Part shown: one piece after another, positions 37,740 through 46,789 of the stretch | Numbering within the stretch: position 1 is the stretch's first letter | How the letters are laid out: each line of letters begins with the position of its first letter | Assembly: GCF_005893125.1 (NCBI RefSeq) | Contig: NZ_VCJS01000036.1 | Location: 1 to 64,000, forward strand | Reading direction: 5' to 3' | Origin: Nonomuraea basaltis | GTDB lineage: Bacteria > Actinomycetota > Actinomycetes > Streptosporangiales > Streptosporangiaceae | Length of the DNA: 64,000 bases | Made by a program: the position numbers and the translations under genes | Notes under the pieces: generated by a model | Told to the model about the DNA's origin: nothing | Database searches by the model: none | The model's input: the letters and a program-made list of their open reading frames with translations, nothing else

Positions 37740-38165
37740 TCAGCTTGAATCCGAACGGATGGACGCGTGATCGGATCGCCAACATCGTGGCTCCGGCCCG
37801 CCTCAATGCCATCCCAAGACCAGTCGTTTCTGACCGCGTTCCAGATGGCGAGACCAAGCACCCCCTGAGGGGATCGACCATGTCCACGACGTGCTTCTTG
37901 TGATGGTGGCGAAGGCACTCGGAGTCTCCCGTCGTGCTTAGCCGATGTCCTTGCCGCCTGAGGTCCCTTCATGGCGTGACGCACGCACAGATTTCACCGT
38001 TGAGCACCACGAGGGGCGGCGGTCCTCGCAATAGGCGGTTTGGAGGTCGGCACTGGCGTGGATAATGCTGACCCACACAAGCCGAGGGCCACATGCCGGC
38101 CACTGTAGAACACATGGCCGTAATGGGCCCCGCACCGCGTCACAAAATGCTGCAGGCGGGCGTCG
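37740..38165 (-). pseudogene. Decayed asparagine synthase gene, glutaminase-domain fragment
   Basis: The minus strand, read through several frames, reproduces part of a class II glutaminase domain. HYGHVFYSGRHVALGL is followed by VSIIHASADLQTAYCEDRRP, then PLVVLNGEI, then LRRQGHRLSTTGDSECL, then VDMVDPLRG and LGLAIWNAVRN. These line up in order with FHFDEHAALGM, LAIVDVATGDQPVYNEDEQ, VFNGEIYNF, LAEQGHRLRGTGDSECL and MVHHLRGMFAFAVWD of the intact AsnB at 29388. The start and the entire synthetase domain are missing. The match is by eye, but the order and spacing are convincing. It suggests the locus once had a second amidotransferase. Confidence 0.65.
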
Positions 38166-38789
38166 TGCTGGAGCGAATCACGGCACCACCCCCTCTGGCG
38201 CCATGAAACAAGCTAATTAAAGTGCTCAAGGCCGGCAGGAACTGCATGGTTTCATCGTCTCAGAATTTTCGACTAATATTGGCACGGGTCGGACATGGTT
38301 CATCGAAAGGCCCACCGCCGGGGCGGTGGAAAGCGGCCACAGTTGCAACCCGGCCTTTCCGGCAAATGTTTAGGCGGAGTGTAGGAGATCGATGGCCGGA
38401 TGCTGCTTCCGGTGGTATCCGAAGCGGTGGCGGCATGGCTAGCCCAAAGCGAGCCTCGGAATTGGATCGTATCGGGAAAAGCGGATCGAGCGCGAGCGGC
38501 AGAAGGCATGCGGTCCTTGGATAAGACCAGCAGTGCATTGGGCAACGCATCACCAAATGCCCACTTCCTATCGCAAAGCGAGCGTTTAGAAAGGGTCATG
38601 TCGACGGCCCATCTTACGAGACTGGAAGGATGGTTACGGTATGGCTAGCTCTGAACTATGAGCCATACTACGACGAGTGACTGATCGGACACGAGTGTGT
38701 AAGCGGTGTGTCTCGGACAGTTCCACGGCACCATATCGGTCGTTTCTGAGGAACATCGGCCGGTTGGGACGCAGGAATGGGTGGCCCCC
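38166..38789. other. No gene seen
   Basis: About 620 bp with overlapping short frames on both strands and no recognisable domain. It lies between the asnB fragment and an IS1380 remnant. Confidence 0.4.
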
Positions 38790-39900
38790 CGGCGGTGGGA
38801 TCTGTCGGTCGAGTGGTCGGCGTTGCGCGGCGTAAACGTCGCTGGTGTTGTGATCGGGCGTTCTGTCCGCGGAGCGGCGCTGCTGCACAAAATCGCCGAC
38901 CGGGTGCGGCTGACCGAGGCACTGGCCGCACTGTGGCCGGCAAGGCAGTCCTCTGCCTGGCGTGACCGCGCGCACGTGCTGGTCAGCCTGGCCGCAGCGA
39001 TCGCGTGCGGTCCGCGGAGCCTGCTGGAGGCCGAGCGGCTGCAAGCGCACCAGATGGTGCTGCTCAGGGCGGCGCCGTCGGACTCCCACCCAACCCACCG
39101 CACGCAGGCGGGCCTGGACGAGGCGATGCTCATCCGCACCGCCAAGGCCAGGGCGGGAGTACGACGCCATGTCTGGCAACTGCTTCACCTGCGCCCGAGC
39201 GGTTTTCCGCTGGCTCACCGTGGCCGGCAAGCGGCTGCGCGGATGGATCGACATCGACATCGACGCCATCATCGCCGCCTCCTCGGACAAGAGCGGGGCG
39301 GCGGTCACGTTCAAGAAGACCTACGGCCTTCACCCGCTGGCCTGCTGGTGCGCCAACACCCAGGAATCGCTGGCGATGCTGCTGCGCAAGGACCGACTCC
39401 CTCGCCCCAGGACGGGCGACTCTACTCTGACCGTCACGTGGCCGAACTGCTCAGCCAGAGGCAGGGGTGGCCGGACGGCATGCGACTGCTGGTGCGCCGG
39501 GTCCGTCCCTCGGCCCGGCACCGCAAGAACCTCACCGCGTTCGAGATGCGCACTGGCAAGAAGTACTCCATCGTCGCGACCAACATCGGCCGCATGTGGG
39601 GCATCGCCGGCTCTCACCGCCCGCAATGGCTGGACGCCCTGGCCAGCGCGCACGCGGTGGCCGAAGGCCGCGCCTGCACCGGCAAGGCTTTGGGCCTGCG
39701 TAACCTGCCCAGCCAGGACTGGACCGTCGATCAGCGCCGGATGCTGGCCGTCAACCTCCGACACGACCTGGACTGCCGGCTCCGCCTGCCGATCCTGCAC
39801 GACAAAGACGGCCTGGAGCGCGCCGAGCCGGACACCATGCGCTACCGGCTCTCCCACCTGCCCGCCCGGCTGACCGCCCACGCTCGCCGACAGCACCCCG
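38790..39900 (+). mobile_element. IS1380-family transposase, frameshifted and internally deleted
   Basis: The reading starts RRWDLSVEWSALRGVNVAGV and continues through KIADRVRLTEALAALWPARQ and VWQLLHL. It shifts frame near 39170 to GWIDIDIDAIIAASSDKSGA and AVTFKKTYGLHPLACW (the DDE region), then returns near 39440 to KKYSIVATNIGRMWGIAGSH and QDWTVDQRRMLAVNLRHDLD and AEPDTMRYRLSHLPARLTAH. These are IS1380-type landmarks. The element is too broken to act. Sequence after about 39900 is non-coding until the polymerase gene. Confidence 0.82.
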
Positions 39901-40136
39901 GCGCCCACCGCAGCGTCATGCGACGACCCGCCCGACTGCATCGGGGACATCACGGGCAAACCGCGGCGCCACTTGCACAACACAGCCTGCTGAAGAATCG
40001 AGGTCAGCACGCCGATTCTGCCGCGTGGAATTGGAAAGGAAGGCCTGTTGGGCCTGGCTCCCTCTGCTCCGTTCCCATCCCATCCCCGCCTACTTCGAAG
40101 AGCCACCGTTCCGCAAGGTCGCGTAATCGGTGATCG

Positions 40137-41402
40137 TTATCCGGAGCCGGCTGTCCCGTTAGCCGGTGACGGCTCGTCGTGCGACCTTTTGTCAACTGGC
40201 TGTGAGCGTTTTATCATCCCGGGTTCGCGAGCCCAACCGATCGCGGAAAGTAGGCTTAGTATCAGGACGATGGGAATACGCTGGCGGAATATCAGACCGA
40301 TGTTGGCAATGGTCGTCGCATAAGCGATCGTGCTTGGCACGACGAACAAGAGGAGGAACAGCAGCATCTTGCGGTCATATTGCCACAGGCGACGGCCTCC
40401 CTTTACCGCACAGTAGAGCAGGTACCACACCAGTAGCGCCTCGATCTTACCCAACTGCAGTGCCGGGCTGCCGTCCATCCAAGGGAACGGAGACAGCAGC
40501 GTGTAGATGACTTTCGTTGGAAGATCGTCCCATGGGGCGCCATCGGGGGTGAAGACCACACCTGAGCCGCCTTGCTCAAGTTCGCTTCGGACATTTGTGG
40601 CTTGACTTTTTTCCAATTGTCGCTGCATGGTCCCAGCGGGCCCCGTGGCCAAAATCTGTTCGTAGAGGAGCATGAAGGACATCATGGCCGCGACAGAGAG
40701 TGCCATCACCCGCACAGAAATCATTCTTTTCCGGCTGACAATGCTGAAGAACAATGGCAGGCCGCACATGATCACCATGTACGGTCGAACATTCCATAGA
40801 GCCCAAATGAGAGGGGCCATTGCGAGAATCTTGCGAATATCGAAGCGTTTCATATTTGAAGTGGCGAGCCAGAGGCAGGTTATTACGAAAAATGCGTTGA
40901 AACCATCCTTGAACATGTCAGATGTGTGCACGAGGAGCCCTGGAATGAATGCGATGAGGAGGAGTAGCCGAAAAGCCGAACGGTCATCAGCGCCGACTAG
41001 TTGGGCGAACTTGTACATGACGATGCACAAGCCACAGGCGATGAACGCCACGACTGCGGTGCAGGCCATGGGTGCGAATCCGCCGCACAGATACATCACG
41101 AATGCAAAAATGTGGCATGGTGTGGCCACCGTATTGATGGAGGGAATCACTTCGCTTGAGACGAGTTGAATGCCGGCGCTCTGCCAGTATGTTACGATCT
41201 CCATGGCGCTGAGCTCATAGTAAAAATTATCGCCGCCGTAGTCGAGAGAGCCGCTGCGCACAATAAAGACATGAATGAACAGCCGGGCGGCGAACGCTGC
41301 CAGCAGCACCCCGAGAACCGGCCGCGCGGTCTCGCTGGGGAAGCTGCCCCTGACAAGAAAAACCAGCGTCAATGCGAGAGCGGCGACGATAAGGTACTCC
41401 AT
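40137..41402 (-). CDS. Wzy-like polysaccharide polymerase / EpsG-type membrane protein
   Basis: A 421-residue integral membrane protein with about 10-12 helices and a periplasm-facing loop. FKDGFNAFFVITCLWLA, the arginine-containing ALWNVRPYMVIMCGL, the loop ending LLSPFPWMDGSPALQL and NIGLIFRQRIPIVLILSL are the scattered landmarks of Wzy/EpsG polymerases. Overall identity in this family is always low. It would join flipped repeat units at the outer face of the membrane. The gene is AT-richer than its surroundings and is flanked by two IS1380 remnants in opposite orientations. The palindrome at 41407-41419 lies 4 nt before the ATG, and there is no good ribosome-binding site. Confidence 0.78.
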   Translation of the reverse strand: MEYLIVAALALTLVFLVRGSFPSETARPVLGVLLAAFAARLFIHVFIVRSGSLDYGGDNFYYELSAMEIVTYWQSAGIQLVSSEVIPSINTVATPCHIFAFVMYLCGGFAPMACTAVVAFIACGLCIVMYKFAQLVGADDRSAFRLLLLIAFIPGLLVHTSDMFKDGFNAFFVITCLWLATSNMKRFDIRKILAMAPLIWALWNVRPYMVIMCGLPLFFSIVSRKRMISVRVMALSVAAMMSFMLLYEQILATGPAGTMQRQLEKSQATNVRSELEQGGSGVVFTPDGAPWDDLPTKVIYTLLSPFPWMDGSPALQLGKIEALLVWYLLYCAVKGGRRLWQYDRKMLLFLLLFVVPSTIAYATTIANIGLIFRQRIPIVLILSLLSAIGWAREPGMIKRSQPVDKRSHDEPSPANGTAGSG

Positions 41403-41406
41403 GCGG

Positions 41407-41419
41407 TCACTCTAAGTGA
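41407..41419. promoter_or_regulatory. 13-bp palindrome upstream of the polymerase gene
   Basis: TCACTCTAAGTGA is the reverse complement of the 13-bp sequence upstream of both dehydrogenase copies. It abuts the start of the polymerase gene, where bound protein or RNA structure could block initiation. No sequence similarity to the dehydrogenase leaders extends beyond these bases. Confidence 0.45.
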
Positions 41420-41539
41420 TCGAAGTGTCAATCGCTGCCGGGAAGGTGTGTGACTCGATTACCTGGGAAAGTGATGACTTCTTGATTACTGCGTCTTTGG
41501 AGCGAAGGTTTCCAGTTAACCGCGATTCGTCAGAGACTT

Positions 41540-42230
41540 GTTCGGGTTCATGGAGTCCGCGGCTTGCAGGCAATGTCCAGCGCGGTTGGGGTGGTCCTCG
41601 CATGTCGCTGCAGGGGCGCCGGGTTCCACGGGCCGGGGGTGAGCTCCTTGGCTGGGCGGGTTGTGCAGGCCCATCGATTTGCGGGCGCGCACCCGCTCCT
41701 CGACCACCGCGTGCGCGCGTGCCAGAGCGTCCAGTCGCTGCGGACGATGAAAGTCAGCGATGCTCCACGTGCGGCCGATGTTGGTCGCGGTGAGCGAGTA
41801 CTTCCAGACGGTCTTGAGCGCGAGCCCCGGCGAGGCTCTTGCGATGACATGCCGAGGGGCGGACCCGGCGCGCAGCAGCCGCATGCCCCCCGGCCAGCCG
41901 GTGCGCCGGTTGTGGCCGCCAGGGAAGCCGCCCGGGCCCAGGTGCAGCAACTGCCACACCTGGCGCGATATCTTCGCCCTGATCTTGGTCAGGTGGGCCG
42001 GCATCGGCTCGTCCGGGCCGGCCAGCGCACGGTGGGTGGTGGAGCCCGACGGTGCCGCTCCGAACAACGCCGCCGGGTGAGCTTGCAGCCGCCAGGTCCC
42101 CAGCAAGCTCTGCGCACCGCACACGATCGCTGCGGCCAGGCTGACTAGCACGTGCGCGCGGTCGCGCCAGGTCGCCTGCTGCCCTGCCGGCCACGGTGCG
42201 GCCAGCGCCTCGGTCAGCCCACCCGGTCGG
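41540..42230 (-). mobile_element. IS1380-family transposase remnant with large internal deletion
   Basis: The minus strand reads VSLAAAIVCGAQSLLGTWRL, RQVWQLLHLGPGGFPGG, then directly SLTATNIGRTWSIADFHRPQ and RLDALARAHAVVEERVRARK and GLHNPPSQ. These match the remnant at 38790-39900, but the DDE core is deleted. It is the same type of element in the opposite orientation, on the other side of the polymerase gene. About 340 bp with no gene follow before 42576. Confidence 0.78.
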
Positions 42231-42575
42231 TGATTTTGCGCAGCAGTGCCGCTCCACGTGCCCGTTTCCGGCCGCTACCATCCGACCGCTTGATACCTGG
42301 GGTTAAGAACGCACAGAATGCGTGCCTGATGATGAATTTTAGGAAAAGCTGTGACGAAGGTGTATAGATCTCGCTTTTTCGCAACGCCACCTTTGGTGGC
42401 AGAGTGATGCTTTTCGGGCAAACCGCCCCGGCGCGGTTGTGGCATGGAGCCGTCTTTCAGGCGATGGTAGGGAATAGGGAAAGAATTCCACCGCCACTGG
42501 GGCGGTGTCGGCGAACAGATCGGGTGGCAGGTTAGCTTCTCGGACATGATGAGGCGAACAGCAAGGGGCCCCGCG

Positions 42576-43757
42576 ATGCAACCCAACGGCCGGATAAGGG
42601 TCATGGAGGTCATCGCACGCCTGAATGTCGGCGGCCCTGCCACACAGGTAATGGGGCTGTGTGCGCGGCTGAACCCTGAGGAGTTTGAACATCGCCTCTA
42701 TGCTGGCCAGGTCGATGGAGACGAGGCCGACCACTTTGAGCTACAGCACGCGGCGACCCGAATCCACCGGGTTCCCGGCCTAGGCCGGGCGGTCAAGGCT
42801 GGCGATGACTTCCGGGCTCTCGTCTGGTTGATCGGCGCCATGCGCGAGTTCCGCCCGCACATTGTGCACACCCGAACGGCCAAGGCGGGCGCCTTGGGCC
42901 GGATGGCCGTTCGCTTGGCGGGTGTCGGCTCGGCACGCGTTCACGTCTTTCATGGTCACCTCTTGCATGGCTACTTCTCGCCGGCCAAGCGCCACCTCTA
43001 CGTACTTTCGGAACGACTGCTCGCTTCCTTGTCGGACCGACTGGTCACCGTCGGCTCCAAAGTCCGGGATGATCTGCTGGCTGCAAAGATCGGGCGGCCA
43101 GAGCAGTACATCGTGATACCGCCCGGTGTTCACCCGGTAAAGCCACCCGACCGCGAGGCAGCACGCGCTTGTTTGGGCATTCCACCGGACGTGCCCGTCG
43201 TTGCGTACGTGGGTCGGCTCACCAAGGTCAAACGACCGGACCGCTTTCTGTCTGTGGCCGAGTCCGTGCTCCATCGGCTGTCTGAGTGCCAATTCGTGGT
43301 TTGTGGCGGCGGCGATCTCGCCGCTGTTGTGGAAAGGCGTTCTGAACCTCTTCGTCGCTCCTTTCATCTGCTCGGCTGGAGGAAGGACGTGGAGAACGTC
43401 TACGCCGCCGCTGACGTGATCCTTTTGACTTCAGACAACGAGGGAACGCCCCTCACGCTTATCGAGGCGGGGATGGCCGGCGTCCCGGTCGTCTCCACCC
43501 GAGTGGGAAGTGTTGCCGAGGTCGTGCAGGACGGGAAGACCGGACTGCTGGGAAGCACGGACGTCGGCGAACTCGCCGCGCATACAGTCCGGCTGCTTTC
43601 AGATCGGGCTCTGGCAATCCGGATGGGGCAGGCAGCCCGGGCTTGGACGACAGGCGCGTTCGGCTTGGAGCGGCTCGTCGCGGATACCGAAGATCTCTAT
43701 CGGTCGCTCTGCGCATCGACAGGACATCGCTTCATCGCTGAAGGGAACAAGAGATGA
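42576..43757 (+). CDS. Family 4 (GT-B) glycosyltransferase
   Basis: A 393-residue glycosyltransferase. IRVMEVIARLNVGGPATQVM opens the acceptor lobe, and HTRTAKAGALGRMAVRLAGV follows. The C-terminal donor lobe has VVAYVGRLTKVKRPDRFLSV, FHLLGWRKDVENVYAAADVI and the E-x7-E motif in TSDNEGTPLTLIEAGMAGVP. AAGGGG lies 8-10 nt before ATG 42576, which I prefer over ATG 42546. The product probably extends the undecaprenyl-linked repeat. It is the first gene of a five-gene operon ending with the Wzc-like kinase; its stop overlaps the next start (ATGA at 43754). Confidence 0.87.
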   Translation: MQPNGRIRVMEVIARLNVGGPATQVMGLCARLNPEEFEHRLYAGQVDGDEADHFELQHAATRIHRVPGLGRAVKAGDDFRALVWLIGAMREFRPHIVHTRTAKAGALGRMAVRLAGVGSARVHVFHGHLLHGYFSPAKRHLYVLSERLLASLSDRLVTVGSKVRDDLLAAKIGRPEQYIVIPPGVHPVKPPDREAARACLGIPPDVPVVAYVGRLTKVKRPDRFLSVAESVLHRLSECQFVVCGGGDLAAVVERRSEPLRRSFHLLGWRKDVENVYAAADVILLTSDNEGTPLTLIEAGMAGVPVVSTRVGSVAEVVQDGKTGLLGSTDVGELAAHTVRLLSDRALAIRMGQAARAWTTGAFGLERLVADTEDLYRSLCASTGHRFIAEGNKR

Positions 43758-44707
43758 GGGTCCTTGTGACAGGCGGCGCGGGATTCATCGGCGCGCATCT
43801 CTGTGCGTCGCTCGCGACGCGGCCAGAGGTCGAGAAGATCACCGTTCTGGACGACCTGAGCAGCGGGAATCTGGACAACCTCGATGGTGTAGGCGTGAAT
43901 GTGGTGCTGGGCAGCATCCTGGATCGAGACCTGGTGACGAGTCTGGTCGCCGACGCCACCACCGTCGTCCATCTGGCCGCGCGGCCTTCTGTGCCTCGAT
44001 CTCTGGCAGACCCTGTGGCCTCGCACACGGTCAATGCCACGGGCACGGTTCACGTCCTGGACGCGTGTCGCATGGGAAAACCCCATGTGATCCTCGCGTC
44101 ATCGTCATCGGTATACGGGAACTCGCCGGAACCATACAAGCATGAAGAACTTCCCACTCGGCCGCTGAGTCCATACGGTGCGAGCAAGCTGGCGACAGAA
44201 GCCTACGCGATCGCGTATGCGCAGAGTTTCGACCTGCCCGTCCTGGCGTTCCGCTTCTTCAATGTATACGGCCCCATGCAGGCTGCTGATCACGCCTACG
44301 CCGCTGTCATACCAGTGTTCGTGTCAGCGGCTTTGCAAGGTCGCCCCCTACCCGTATACGGCGATGGCAGCCAGGCGCGGGACTTCACGTATGTAGGGTC
44401 CGTAGTGAACGTCCTGGTCGAGGCGATGATACGGCGGGTTACATCTTTGAAAGCTGTGAACCTTGCTTTCGGGACGCGCGTGACCTTGCACCATCTGATG
44501 GGCGTCCTAGGGCAGGTCCTCGGCCAGCCGATCGAGCCCAGCTACATGCCTCCCCGGATCGGCGACATCTATGAGTCGCAGGCATCTCCTCACCTGTTGC
44601 GAGAGCTGTTTCCTGACGTACACCCAGTATCGCTTGAGGAAGGGCTTCGCATGACTGCGGCCTGGTTCGAAAAGACAACGGTCTCGGGCTCGAGCGAGCC
44701 CGTCTGA
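43754..44707 (+). CDS. NAD-dependent nucleotide-sugar epimerase (extended SDR)
   Basis: A 317-residue extended short-chain dehydrogenase. VTGGAGFIGAHLC is the NAD-binding motif at residues 5-17. SSSSVYGNSPEPY holds the catalytic Ser, and the YxxxK pair is in LSPYGASKLATEAYA. RFFNVYGPMQAADHAYAAVI is typical of UDP-glucose/UDP-GlcNAc 4-epimerases (GalE/WbpP group). It probably interconverts a UDP-hexose or UDP-N-acetylhexosamine for the glycan repeat; which one is not decidable. It is translationally coupled to the glycosyltransferase before it. Confidence 0.83.
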   Translation: MRVLVTGGAGFIGAHLCASLATRPEVEKITVLDDLSSGNLDNLDGVGVNVVLGSILDRDLVTSLVADATTVVHLAARPSVPRSLADPVASHTVNATGTVHVLDACRMGKPHVILASSSSVYGNSPEPYKHEELPTRPLSPYGASKLATEAYAIAYAQSFDLPVLAFRFFNVYGPMQAADHAYAAVIPVFVSAALQGRPLPVYGDGSQARDFTYVGSVVNVLVEAMIRRVTSLKAVNLAFGTRVTLHHLMGVLGQVLGQPIEPSYMPPRIGDIYESQASPHLLRELFPDVHPVSLEEGLRMTAAWFEKTTVSGSSEPV

Positions 44708-44761
44708 CTTGGCGCTTCCTCCCGCAATGAACGTCTCAACTTATGTGACTAGGGGAAGCCT

Positions 44762-45751
44762 GTGAATAATGCAGCAACGAGCACGTACCTGATCACGGGT
44801 GGCAGCGGATTCGTCGGGTCGCATCTTGCCGATGCGCTACTCGCCCGCGGTGATTCAGTCGTGGTCCTGGACAATCTATCGACCGGGCGGCGGGACAATC
44901 TCAGGCCGCATGCTCGGCTTCGGTTCGTGCACGGGTCGGTCCTGGACGAGCTCATGGTCGACGAACTCGTCCGCCAGAGCGACGTCGTCGTCCATCTTGC
45001 GGCGGCGGTCGGCGTCAAACTGATCGTCGAGCAGCCGCTGCGGTGCCTGACGACCAACATCCGGGGGTCGGAGATCGTCATCGAGGCCGCGCATCGCTAT
45101 CGCAAAAAGGTCCTGATCACGAGCACCAGCGAGATCTACGGCAAGAACTCCTCCGGACCGCTGCGGGAGGACGCGGACCGCATTCTCGGCAGCCCGTCTG
45201 TCGTGCGGTGGGCCTACAGCACGGCGAAGGCCGTCGACGAGATCCTGGCCAATGCGTATCACCGGGAGCGCGGCCTTCCGACGATCGTAGTGAGATTGTT
45301 CAACACTGTGGGGCCACGGCAGAGTCCGGCCTACGGCATGGTCCTCCCGCGCCTCGTACGGCAGGCGATCAGCGGTGTTCCCCTCACGGTCTTCGGTGAC
45401 GGAAGCCAGACCCGCTGTTTCGCGCATGTGGCGGACGTCGTCGACGCGTTGCTCAGGCTCCTGGACCTTGACGCGGCGGTCGGGCAGACCTTCAACATCG
45501 GCTCTGCGGACGAGGTGAGCATCCTGGAGCTGGCAAAGCTGATCATCCAGCACACCGGATCCACATCCGGGATCCAACTCATTCCGTATCACGAGGCCTA
45601 TATACAGGGCTTCGAGGACATGACACGCAGGGTGCCCGACACCGCCAAGCTGCGCGAGCTCACCGGTTGGGCACCACGACACGCCCTGGAGGAGATCCTC
45701 ACCGAGGTCGTCGGGGAAGCTCGAGCAGATCTCCTGGCGTCCGTCCCGTGA
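44762..45751 (+). CDS. NAD-dependent nucleotide-sugar epimerase/dehydratase (extended SDR)
   Basis: A 329-residue extended SDR starting at GTG 44762 with AGGGGAAG before it. The NAD motif is ITGGSGFVGSHLA. STSEIYGKNSSGPLRED carries the catalytic Ser, and WAYSTAKAVDEILANAYH the YxxxK. RLFNTVGPRQSPAYGMVLPR matches a subgroup near UDP-glucose 4-epimerase and UDP-glucuronate decarboxylase that often sits beside WecA-type genes. With a UDP-uronic acid available, decarboxylation is possible, but this is inference. It overlaps the next gene by GTGA (45748-45751). Confidence 0.82.
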   Translation: MNNAATSTYLITGGSGFVGSHLADALLARGDSVVVLDNLSTGRRDNLRPHARLRFVHGSVLDELMVDELVRQSDVVVHLAAAVGVKLIVEQPLRCLTTNIRGSEIVIEAAHRYRKKVLITSTSEIYGKNSSGPLREDADRILGSPSVVRWAYSTAKAVDEILANAYHRERGLPTIVVRLFNTVGPRQSPAYGMVLPRLVRQAISGVPLTVFGDGSQTRCFAHVADVVDALLRLLDLDAAVGQTFNIGSADEVSILELAKLIIQHTGSTSGIQLIPYHEAYIQGFEDMTRRVPDTAKLRELTGWAPRHALEEILTEVVGEARADLLASVP

Positions 45752-46785
45752 ACGCCACGATCGCCTTCGCCGCGGGCGCGGGCGCGTTTGTGATCAGCTA
45801 CACGGTCATCGTGCCGCTGAAGCGCTGGGCGCTGCGCTGGGGCCTGACCGATCGCCCCAGTGCGAAGAAGGCGCACGCTCGTCCGACTCCTTACCTTGGT
45901 GGCATCGCTATCAAGCTCGGCATGCTTGTCCCCGCGGTCGCGGTGCTCGGCTTCGCCGATCAGCGGATCACCGCCATACTGCTGGCCGCCATGGCCATAG
46001 GTCTGGTCGGCCTGATCGACGATGTCAGGCCGCTGCAGCCGTTCACCAAACTGACCGTGGAGACCGTGGCGGCTAGCGGAGTCGTCTCCTCTGGCGTCCA
46101 AATCACTCTGATCGGCGGATGGCTGGACGGTTCTCTCACGATGCTGTGGATCGTCGTGATGGCCAACTCCTTCAATCTGCTGGACAACATGGACGGCGCC
46201 CTTGGAGCCGTCGCCATGGTCACTGCCGCATTCCTCGCAGGGACGGCCTTCGTGTCCGGCGAGCCGTCGCTGGGGCTCATCCTGATCGTGCTCGCCTGCA
46301 CCAGCCTGGGCTTCCTGCCGCACAATTGGGCGCCCGCGAAGATATTCATGGGTGACTCCGGTTCCTTGTTCATCGGATTCGTGCTCGCCTGCTCTGCGGT
46401 TCTCCTGGTGTCGGGGCAAAGCCCGGAGGCGACGATCGTCGGGCTGCTCCTGCCGACGTTCGTGGCGACCGTCGACACGGGCGTCGTGTTCCTCTCGCGG
46501 GTGCGGGCGGGTCGCTCGCCCCTGGTGGGCGGCACCGACCACGTGTCACATCGGCTCCGCGGGATGGGTCTGCGGACGCGGGCCGTCGCCGTGGTGCTCG
46601 GCCTGACGGCGGCGGCGACTGGCGGCTGCTACCTGGCGATGGCTCTGCAGTGGATATCACCGCTGGCCACGGCGGTGGTCGGGAGTGGAGCCGCTCTTCT
46701 CTTCATCAGCTTGCTCCAGGGGTGTGGGCGTCTACGCGCCGATCGAACACCCAAGCTTCCCGAAACCCGTGAAAGGCGGCCTTGA
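45748..46785 (+). CDS. Polyprenyl-phosphate sugar-1-phosphate transferase (WecA/MraY family)
   Basis: A 345-residue membrane protein with about 10 helices. It transfers a sugar-1-phosphate, usually GlcNAc-1-P or a related sugar, from a UDP donor to undecaprenyl phosphate, starting glycan synthesis. Diagnostic motifs are KKAHARPTPYLGGIAI (first cytoplasmic loop), GLIDDVRPLQPFTKL with the Mg-binding DD, NSFNLLDNMDGALG and FMGDSGSLFIGF. GTDHVSHRLRGMG holds the histidine-rich last loop. The start is GTG 45748 overlapping the previous stop. It resembles WecA/TagO more than MraY because the pentapeptide-binding loop is absent. Confidence 0.9.
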   Translation: MNATIAFAAGAGAFVISYTVIVPLKRWALRWGLTDRPSAKKAHARPTPYLGGIAIKLGMLVPAVAVLGFADQRITAILLAAMAIGLVGLIDDVRPLQPFTKLTVETVAASGVVSSGVQITLIGGWLDGSLTMLWIVVMANSFNLLDNMDGALGAVAMVTAAFLAGTAFVSGEPSLGLILIVLACTSLGFLPHNWAPAKIFMGDSGSLFIGFVLACSAVLLVSGQSPEATIVGLLLPTFVATVDTGVVFLSRVRAGRSPLVGGTDHVSHRLRGMGLRTRAVAVVLGLTAAATGGCYLAMALQWISPLATAVVGSGAALLFISLLQGCGRLRADRTPKLPETRERRP

Positions 46786-46789
46786 TCCA

